DNA of 64,000 nt from Toxoplasma gondii ME49 (Eukaryota; Apicomplexa; Conoidasida; Eucoccidiorida; Sarcocystidae): the NCBI RefSeq assembly GCF_000006565.2, contig NC_031472.1:372001-436000 (forward strand). The letters are read 5' to 3'. Positions within the stretch are counted from its first letter, which is position 1; each line of letters begins with the position of its first letter. The notes beneath the pieces were generated by a model. That model saw nothing but the letters and a program-made list of their open reading frames with translations, did not search any database and was not told the origin of the DNA. This document shows positions 56,811 to 64,000 of the stretch, piece after piece. Both the position numbers and the translations under genes were made by a program.

Positions 56811-56990
56811 CGCCTGTTGAGCAATCGCTTGAGACATAATGCAGAACGGACAACGTATTTTGTGTTCGGAATGTCTGTCACTAAACAAAGCGTTAAGGTG
56901 GTCTCCACAACGACAGACAAACGTGTTTTTTGTGCACTCGGTGGATCGACTTCCTCTTTTTTGTCTCTCGCCGACGGCACTGCTTCCGAG
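56811..56990 (+). CDS. Possible exon resembling ribosomal protein uL18, unresolved gene
   Basis: A good acceptor (ctttttcttaacag) precedes 56811, and the frame reads FRRLLSNRLRHNAERTTYF, then VFGMSVTKQSVKVV, and DGTASEIVGAA before a GTAGGG donor at 56994. This is faintly like the bacterial-type uL18 pattern of basic start, AER..L.VF, and a helix before the end. If correct it would be an organellar ribosomal protein. The FDR/YHGR signature of uL18 was not found downstream, and the minus strand is open here in two frames, so the call is weak. Confidence 0.25.
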
Positions 56991-57442
56991 ATCGTAGGGG
57001 CGGCGGTTGTCTTCTTTTGGGCTTCGAGTTGAGAAACAAGGCATAGAGTGGAAGAGGGCGTCTCGTCGGACACGTGGTAACGCCTGTCGCGTTGTGGCCG
57101 TTTGTCTCTGCCATCTCCAAATCTCTGTTTGTCAGTGCTTTATGGACCGCTTGCCCCCCGCCAAATGCCTGTTAATCCTCGTCTGTGGAGTGTGTCATTC
57201 ACTGTTTTTTATTCCGGTAGCGGTTGCATGCGGTGTTCGCAACGCCCTTCCTCAGGGTACTTACCTGTTGGCTGCGAGGCGCACTTTCCATACGTATCTC
57301 TGCATGTTAGTGTCTGTTATGCCGTTAAATCTCGGACCCACACCCTGGGCAATGATAGAGATCGCATCTTGCCAGGATCACATAGGCCATGTGCACGCGA
57401 ACCTCAGCGTGTAGACATGTATCTATCTATGACCTTGGCTGC

Positions 57443-57467
57443 ATATATATATATATATATATATATG
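57443..57467. repeat. AT microsatellite
   Basis: About 12 AT dinucleotides between two exon-like blocks. Confidence 0.8.
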
Positions 57468-57616
57468 TACGAAGGTTTCTGGATTTACATATATATGCAA
57501 AGATAGGTAGGTTGCGTGGCACGGTATCGACCTGCTGCGGCGAGAGTGTGAAGCGAAATTTTGTATTCCTCATTTTCTGAGGAAAGCTGTTTGCCTGGCA
57601 TCTTTTGTGCCAGTGG

Positions 57617-57716
57617 ATTAAGTTTCGCTTTACGATTCCGAGCGAGTTCAGGCTGGACAAGAGTGTTTTTCTATTCTATGCAGTCAATAACGGGGTGGGC
57701 AAACAAAAGAAAAAGG
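57617..57716 (+). CDS. Possible internal exon, plus strand
   Basis: After a gtgccag acceptor the frame reads WIKFRFTIPSEFR, then LDKSVFLFYAVNN, and meets GTAGAC. The pattern of a beta strand, a hydrophobic VFLFY core and NN is a little like the FTL...VFMYYGL.NF segment of CDC50 flippase subunits, but the NHRRYV motif that should follow was not found in phase. Another exon-like block begins after an acceptor near 57848. Confidence 0.25.
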
Positions 57717-58386
57717 TAGACGCGGGAAGTGCTTTGGGAGCGTTGCGGGACTGTGACTTCGTGTGTGTACCATTTCTTGCTTTCCGTCGCATGCATTTCG
57801 CTCTTCTGTCTCATTGCATTGAGGCTTCGAAACAAAACGTATTTTGCAGTTTATTACCGTCCATATGTTGACGTTGAAAGGGACATCTCGCCGCCTTACC
57901 CCTTTGTATCACCAGTTTGGCACCTTTACCGCCTTTCAAACGTACATTCCCCTATTCTTTTTAAGGGAAATCACCTACATCGCATCCTACGGCGCCAGGA
58001 GGCTTCCACGGATAGTCCTCACGAAACCGTTTTGAGACGAACATGCACATACACGAGTGAGAAAATACGATATACGTGCTAGCTTTACTCGCTGGACACA
58101 TCGAGGGGAAGAGACAGCTCAACGAAGAAGCGGAGTCGGTACCTCATAAATAACGACGAGCACGGATGAAGCGGAACCTTCCCTCTTGTTTCCTGTTTTT
58201 AATAAAAGTACGAGGGAGGAATGTCGGGCGTTTGTCCTCCATATACTTTCCCGTAGTTGCTTGCTGAGTTCCTCGGCTTACGCTGGGCGCACTGACACAC
58301 CACATGTATCTATATTTTCATGACTTGTATGCGTTAGTTCTGTTCCAGACCTCACGTTGTCATCTTGACTGTTTTTTTCTTTTTCA

Positions 58387-58441
58387 GTGGCCCCAGCGTT
58401 TCTCCCGACCCGGAGACCTTCATGCTTTCGTGGAACAAGTA
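58387..58441 (+). CDS. Possible final exon, plus strand
   Basis: A very strong acceptor (tttttctttttcag) is followed by a short frame ending SPDPETFMLSWNK and a stop. The other two frames also stay open for 21 or more codons, so the coding frame is uncertain. Confidence 0.25.
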
Positions 58442-58449
58442 GCAGGTGG

Positions 58450-60814
58450 ATGAAGCACCGGCCGCGCGGTCCGCACAACTTGCGACACGGTTCCCGAAAC
58501 ACTGAAACGGGACGAATGAAACATTTCACGCTGTTTTCAACTCCGTTCCTCGCCCTTCTGTCTGGCGTTTTTCGTCGGTAACCCATTTGGATGGGCCGTT
58601 CGTTTTGTTCCTTTTGCAACTCAACCCAGATACAACTAGCTTGCCACATACAGGGTTACACGTTTTTAGATCCGTGTAACAGGAAAGTAGAACGACTATT
58701 CGACACCCTCTGGCTTCCCCAGTCAGACAATCCAACAAACATGGCGCTCGTGGGCGTTGTGTCTCTCTGTTCTTGAATTTTCTCCTAAGTCCAAATCTAA
58801 AAGTACGAAACCCTTCCTGTCTCATACACGCACTAGGAACGCGACTTTGTTCTCACGGCGGCATCTTGTGGTGGCTGCCCAATATCGGGTCCCCTGTTTT
58901 GGTTAAAGAGTGTGGCCTTTTTGAGTCTGAATGTTTTGTTAAGCAGGTATTCTTTCGTGCCTCTTCTTCCGCATCGTCCAGTTCCACATATCTCCATTTT
59001 CCCCATGTGTCTCCTGGAAATCCCTTCACTACTTTGTCATTTCTGACTTTCGCTGCCTCTCTTTAGAGGCCCCCTGTGTTGCCTCCCGCAAGTGGACCGA
59101 GCCGCTAGCGCTGGACTCGGTCGAACACACGTTCGATTCGACACACCTCGCATTCCCCGCTGCACCAGATTTTACTGAGAAATGCCTGTTCCACTGGTTT
59201 GAATAGAGTCATTTGAGTAGCTCGAGGTGCTATAAGGTTATTTTCACGGATCTCAAACCTTTCTTCCCGTGTTACTGACAGGGAGCTTGATTTTTCGCGA
59301 CAGCAGGCTAGATAGTAGCCGAACCCGAATCCTCAACAGCCCACTCCCCACGTTGTTGCATAGTCCGTCCACGCACGGAGCGGCGTTACCGACAAGGAAA
59401 TTGCATACTGCCGAGATTCGAGACTCTTCTCGCAGATCTATCTCGCGTGGAAGTTGCTGCGTCAGCTGGGAAGCTGGATCCCAAAAATGTCTCGATATCG
59501 AAGCTGCGATTGGGGTTGAATGCCGCTGCTGCCAAATGGCCCCCTATTTCTTCGCTCGCAGGCAGGTTGCCCGGCACACGTTGTCACTTGTGAACGGTGA
59601 TTTCCTCGCTTCCTGGCTTTAGATGGCAACTCGTAGACGCATGAGGAACTGACACACTTGAAAAAAGGTGCGGACTTTCTGAACCCTTCCTAGAAATTGA
59701 CACTTCATGCTACTCCACAGCCGGCCGCTCACTCCGTCTCTGTCACAGTTCCAGTGCGACACTTTTTTCGTCACGTGCGTTCCTAGGCGTGTCCAGCGCG
59801 GCAACTCCACTTTGATTCTTCGAGTGCGTTTCCTGAGAACTGCTCCCACGTCGCTGGGGAAAAACCCAACGATATCTACACCTTCTACGGGACCGAGGTC
59901 GACTGTGCATCCGTGCTCAGCAAACCGGGACTAAAGAGAGACGTTGTCTCAGGGTAGTGGTTTTGTTGGGAATTTTGCAGAGCAAAGGGGAGAGCCTCTT
60001 TTAGAATTCGGCTGTCGTCTTTCTAACTTTCTACCTCGAGGGTGAGAGCAGTTGTGGAGTAGTCTAAAGCCGTTTTTACGCAACTAGCGGCACGAGATCC
60101 TCGCCGGCAAAGATTGGAGAGTGACCCTCAACTTTTTTTTCTCAGCGCGTATCTCTCTTCGACAGCCTTTGCCTTTACTCGGCTCGCAGCGACGCATGTG
60201 TGCCATGTCCTTCCTTCTCCATCGATTTTTTTCATTGGCGCCTGTGCTTGGCGACGCATTTCCGTCGGTGTTTTCCCATTCTCACTTACCGCCTACTTTT
60301 CCCTTCATCCCCTTTTTCTGGGCCTCTCCACCTGGCAAGCTTCTCGCTTGGACTACCAAGCTCGTGACGAACTCTTCCATCTGGAGAGGAGGGTGTGGCG
60401 CTCTGTATGTAGTGTCTGAGGAGAGGGACCGATTTGCACAGAACTGTAGTTTTTCGGGACTAAGGCCAACATAATCAATTGAACGGTCTGTTCAGCCAGT
60501 AGTTCACCATCAACTACCTATTTTCGACCTGGTACCGACTGTATTATTGCGGCACAGGTGTTCCCAGCTTCGGGGTTCTACAGTTATTACGAAGCTCCTC
60601 TCTCCCTGATTCCTGACGTACATAATATACAGTCGTAGCAGGTTGAAGGCACCTTAGCCTTCTGCGCCGTCTGTCTTCGTTTAAGACTTTCACCGTTTTT
60701 TCTCCACGTTCAACTGTCTCACCTCACTGTCTTTCTCTATTGTTTCGTACCAGGTGCTTGGCAACCGAGACAAGTCCTGGGTTCCGCTGGGTTCGATGTC
60801 TGTTTCAGAAGAGG
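58450..60814. other. Intergenic stretch without a supported gene
   Basis: Short frames only. The right end carries a tttcgtaccag acceptor at about 60754, suggesting a spliced leader or first exon for the gene that starts at 60815. Confidence 0.4.
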
Positions 60815-63800
60815 ATGAAGGACGACGCATGCGCAACGCATAGTCGACTGCCTCTTGCTCCCCCTGACAAGAAGCCGAAGAAGTGTCGTGCACGGGAATA
60901 TGGAAGCCGCGAAACTGGTCGCCAAACCTTTGCCTCCCGCGAACCCCCTCGACGAGGAACTCGCTGCTTCTCTGCGGGTTGGGGCGAAGAGACGATTCGT
61001 TCTCGTCGACTTTCGAAACTCGCACGGACAGTAGAAGGGCAGCGAGACGCAGGCAGCGAGGGCAGGGAAGAGTCGCGTGGGAGACCGGGTTGTCAGGGAG
61101 TCGCGGAGGCGAGGCAAGGAGAAAACGTGGAGGCAGACGTTCCTCGGAGGAATCTTCACAGACTTGCAAGGGAGGTTCGGCGAACACGAGGGCAACGGGC
61201 AAATACCGACGAGAGCGGAGGAAAGCAAGAGACCGAGGAATCAGAATTTCGCAGTCACTCACTTCCTTCGGGGTCTCTGTCAGCGGTGACTCGGCTGTCT
61301 GCCAGCCGTCTGCAGGCGAGAACCTCGGATGGAAAGTCAACCGCTTCGATGAAAACTACCAAAATAGGAGGAAGGGAGAATACGCCTGGAGAACCAATTC
61401 GCCGCTCTGCGTCGGGTCGCCTGTTGCGCGCGTCTGCCTCTGTGTCGCTGTCTTGTGTCTCCGCTGGGGTATCTCCGGCTCTCTCGTTCTCCTACCCGCT
61501 GCTTCCCGCCCTGTGCACGCCGAGGGCCCAGTCGCGATCGAGCTGCGGAGACAAACCGAGTCCGCATAAGCTCTTTCGTGCTCGCCGTCTCATCTCGCTC
61601 TCGCCTCGAGCTAGCGACCAGGGGAGTCGCGCGGCAAAGGTGGCACCTAGTGGCGAGGCGTCTCCCAGCGCTCCCCGTCGTTCTTCTCTCCGCTCGTCTG
61701 TCTCCCGGTTGCAGGACCAAGCGAGAAAGAAGGCGAAGGACAGGAAGAAGTCTCTTCCCGGCTCCACGATTTGTCCGAGACCCCTTGCTACGACTGAGAA
61801 GAAGGACGGCGCAGGAGCGAGGTCGCTTGAAGCGCTTCCGCGGAAGTTGAGAACGAGACCTTCTTCGATTACCACAGAACAGTCTTCTTCTGCGGAACGT
61901 GCACAAAACAGAAAAGGCAACACATGCAAAGTACCACATTTACATGACTCAAATGCCTCTCGAAACGGTCGACACACACTGGCTGGTTCCTCGTCGTACT
62001 CGTCTTGTTCAGCGTCGGCCCGACCCCGGCGGCAATCTACTGGAGTTTCGCGAGCCGACGAAGAGAGCAAGGGGAAGAGGGAGAAGCGTGGAAAAGCCGA
62101 GCTGGGTGCGAAGCCAGGCTGTAGTCAGAACGGAGAGAAAGAAAAGGAAAGCAAACGCAAGAACCCTCGGGAGGGAGGCGAGATCCTGAGTCCTCGTTTG
62201 CCTTCAGGTCATCGTCAGCCGCAAGCCCCACGGCGGGACGGTCGTCCCCAGCGTCAGTTACGCAGCCATGATACCAAGCACGAAAATCCAACTCCCATTT
62301 CCACACGGGATCCGACTTTCCCCTCTGTCCTTCCCAGCCTCACTGCACTTGCCGCTGCGTCCGTGGCGTCCCAAACTGTCTCCCTTCCGCCTGCCGTCGG
62401 CGTCTCGGAGACTGAGCGAAGGGCTGCGTCGCCCGGGGCTAGGACCCAGGCGCTCGGAAACCGATCAGACACGTTTATCACTCTCGATGCTGGAGTTACG
62501 ACGGGCAGAAGCCTCACTGCATCTTTTCAAGCAGACAGCAAAGGTGTCTTGCCAGTGGTTCGCAAACCCGTGCAGGCAGTGCCGTCTCCACAGCCGCAGA
62601 TGCCCAGTGCGGGATGGGAGTCGGCTTCGCTGGCTGCTCACCAGACACTTCATGGCCCTGAGTCCCTTTCGGAAAGAAGAGATATACCTGGAGGCCCTTG
62701 GTCTGAGAGGGCAGGCAGCGGAGACCTGAAATCGAGGATAGTGGATCTTCCTCTGCTGCGTGGAACCGGTGGGCCTTCGCCGATAGCTTCCCATCCTCTT
62801 GCGGGTTCTTTTTTAGCGGAGATGCGTCTTCAGATGCAGCTGAAACAGCAGCAGGCTCAGCAGCTTCTATCGTCGGCTCTGGGTTCCTCGCTGCTGTCCT
62901 TTCCAGCTTCGTTCCAGCTGTCGCCGTCTGTGGATTTTTCGTCTGCACTGTGTCCTACGGCACCCCACACGGGGCTCGATCAAACTGGAGAGGGACACAC
63001 GGCCTCACAAAGAGTGCTTCCGTCTTGTTTGGGTGCGTCAGTTGTGTCCGAAGCTGTTCCCTCGGAGTTTCCTCTGCTCACGCATGCAGGCCGCAGCCAC
63101 ACCGCTTGGCCGCCAGCGGTGTTCGGACCCGTGTCGATGCCTGTATCTCTGGGTCCTGAGGCGAACGAGAGCTTGCTCTCACCGTCTCCATTTCATGGCG
63201 CGGATACTGGAGGCGACTATCCGCCGGTCAAGGGCCTATCCTTCGCGCCGAAAGGAACACCTGTCTCTTTGCGAGGACAGACGTTTCGAGCGAAAGACGA
63301 TCTCTGGGTAGTATCCTTCGTTCCAAAACGGCGACGACTCGAGGGGTCTCGACGTCAGTGTCAACGCAGACGGGCCTCGTGCCTTTCGTCTTCGGTGTCT
63401 CTCTCTTCTTTGTCGTCGTCACCCGACTCCATTTCCGGTAACCGGATCTTGGGGAATGGAGGCCGGGGTGGTGAGACACAGCGGAAGAGCCGAGAGGACG
63501 CGCAGGATGTCTCGCGAGGTCGATGCCCAAAGCAGACAGGTGCGAAGGAGACAGATGTGAATTCCTCAAAGACAACACATGTGGACTCCACAAAGGAGAC
63601 AGCAGACGATTCCGTAAGGGAGACGGGTGGAGCGCGACAGAATGGTGAGACGCTGCGCAGCTCCCAAAGGTTGCGGCAGGGAACAGAGGGATTTCTGAAA
63701 GAAAACGAGAAGAGCAAAACTGAGCCCACGGAGACAAGTGGGTCTGATGATTACCTAGGGAACTTAGCACCCGGAGCGGTGGAAGGGGGAAATGAAAAAT

Positions 63801-64000
63801 CCCGGACGAGCGAAGCATGGCATAACACCGAGGAGAGCAATAAGAACGAAACGTCAACTTCATTTTCGGCGCACGGTGCGGCAAGCGTTGACGGAACCGC
63901 CGGCGTAGAGAGAGACAGAGTAAACGCGGCAGATGGACAAGGTGGGGCGGAAGAAAATGAGGAGGAAGAACAGTGTTGGCAAACATTTGGAGTGCAAGAG
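60815..64000 (+). CDS. Long disordered protein, 5' part only, at least 1062 residues
   Basis: From ATG at 60815 (MKDDACATHSRLPL) one frame stays open for 1062 codons and leaves the window without a stop. Such a length without introns is strong evidence of coding, and the protein continues beyond 64000. It begins basic (DKKPKKCRAREYGSR), then is Ser/Pro/Arg-rich, with a Gln-rich helix near residues 670-690 (MRLQMQLKQQQAQQLL) and acidic, Thr/Glu-rich sequence at the end. At about residues 803-845 one block has a mixed folded look: LRGQTFRAKDDLWVVSF followed by KRRRLEGSRRQ. This recalls the first strands of an ApiAP2 DNA-binding domain, but it is too short to call. A basic nuclear protein is a reasonable guess. 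The acceptor at about 60754 keeps the frame open upstream, so a further N-terminal exon is possible. Confidence 0.75.
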   Translation, partial: MKDDACATHSRLPLAPPDKKPKKCRAREYGSRETGRQTFASREPPRRGTRCFSAGWGEETIRSRRLSKLARTVEGQRDAGSEGREESRGRPGCQGVAEARQGENVEADVPRRNLHRLAREVRRTRGQRANTDESGGKQETEESEFRSHSLPSGSLSAVTRLSASRLQARTSDGKSTASMKTTKIGGRENTPGEPIRRSASGRLLRASASVSLSCVSAGVSPALSFSYPLLPALCTPRAQSRSSCGDKPSPHKLFRARRLISLSPRASDQGSRAAKVAPSGEASPSAPRRSSLRSSVSRLQDQARKKAKDRKKSLPGSTICPRPLATTEKKDGAGARSLEALPRKLRTRPSSITTEQSSSAERAQNRKGNTCKVPHLHDSNASRNGRHTLAGSSSYSSCSASARPRRQSTGVSRADEESKGKREKRGKAELGAKPGCSQNGEKEKESKRKNPREGGEILSPRLPSGHRQPQAPRRDGRPQRQLRSHDTKHENPTPISTRDPTFPSVLPSLTALAAASVASQTVSLPPAVGVSETERRAASPGARTQALGNRSDTFITLDAGVTTGRSLTASFQADSKGVLPVVRKPVQAVPSPQPQMPSAGWESASLAAHQTLHGPESLSERRDIPGGPWSERAGSGDLKSRIVDLPLLRGTGGPSPIASHPLAGSFLAEMRLQMQLKQQQAQQLLSSALGSSLLSFPASFQLSPSVDFSSALCPTAPHTGLDQTGEGHTASQRVLPSCLGASVVSEAVPSEFPLLTHAGRSHTAWPPAVFGPVSMPVSLGPEANESLLSPSPFHGADTGGDYPPVKGLSFAPKGTPVSLRGQTFRAKDDLWVVSFVPKRRRLEGSRRQCQRRRASCLSSSVSLSSLSSSPDSISGNRILGNGGRGGETQRKSREDAQDVSRGRCPKQTGAKETDVNSSKTTHVDSTKETADDSVRETGGARQNGETLRSSQRLRQGTEGFLKENEKSKTEPTETSGSDDYLGNLAPGAVEGGNEKSRTSEAWHNTEESNKNETSTSFSAHGAASVDGTAGVERDRVNAADGQGGAEENEEEEQCWQTFGVQE

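Noticed and set aside
56798..57073. Minus frames with a CxC...CxxC pattern
   Set aside because: The apparent starts are not ATG and the same bases are open on the plus strand after a good acceptor. The cysteine pattern matched no zinc-binding family remembered.
1..64000. CRISPR arrays, transposons, prophage or bacterial operons
   Set aside because: No regularly spaced repeats, transposase motifs or clustered same-strand prokaryotic genes with ribosome-binding sites; introns throughout show a eukaryotic genome.

Overview
The window looks like nuclear DNA of a coccidian apicomplexan of the Toxoplasma/Hammondia/Neospora type. The reasons are intron-bearing genes with GT-AG splice sites, roughly balanced base composition, long AT microsatellites in introns and intergenic DNA, abundant GAGAC/GTCTC words, and proteins that mix short conserved domains with long Ser/Arg/Glu-rich disordered stretches. 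No bacterial operon, mobile element, CRISPR array, rRNA or convincing tRNA was seen. The species call is inference from style, not from a marker gene.

All resolved genes left of about 41.2 kb lie on the minus strand: a much enlarged CKS1-domain cell-cycle protein (10284-5382, 4 exons), RNase H1 with a signal-peptide-like start (17094-14338), a Vps2/CHMP2 ESCRT-III subunit (25034-20305, 8 exons), a 1250-residue disordered protein (33382-29630) and a large helical protein (41180-36188, 4 exons). All resolved genes to the right are on the plus strand: the ribosome-assembly factor PNO1 (42846-43733), a p47/Shp1-type p97 cofactor with SEP and UBX domains (47723-51470, 6 exons), a 627-residue Lys/Glu-rich protein (54714-56597), and a long open frame that runs off the end (60815-64000). 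The two blocks are divergent, with about 1.7 kb between the helical-protein gene and PNO1.

Exon models were built by hand. In each multi-exon model the introns start GT and end AG, the phases agree across every junction, and the summed exon length is a multiple of three (CKS 2526 nt, Vps2 762 nt, p47 729 nt, helical protein 3060 nt). They remain predictions without transcript data. Three stretches look partly coding but could not be assembled: 0.2-2.5 kb plus, 27.1-29.4 kb minus, and 56.8-58.45 kb plus.

The genes do not form one pathway. They are housekeeping functions (CDK regulation, RNA/DNA hybrid removal, ESCRT-III membrane remodelling, small-subunit ribosome assembly, p97 adaptor) mixed with lineage-style proteins of unknown role. 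The most unusual items are the 841-residue CKS protein lacking the classical hinge motif, RNase H1 with a possible apicoplast-type leader, a decayed duplicate of a Vps2 exon inside the next intron, and a perfect 44-bp palindrome inside the PNO1 coding region. No evidence of a wholly new multi-gene system was found.
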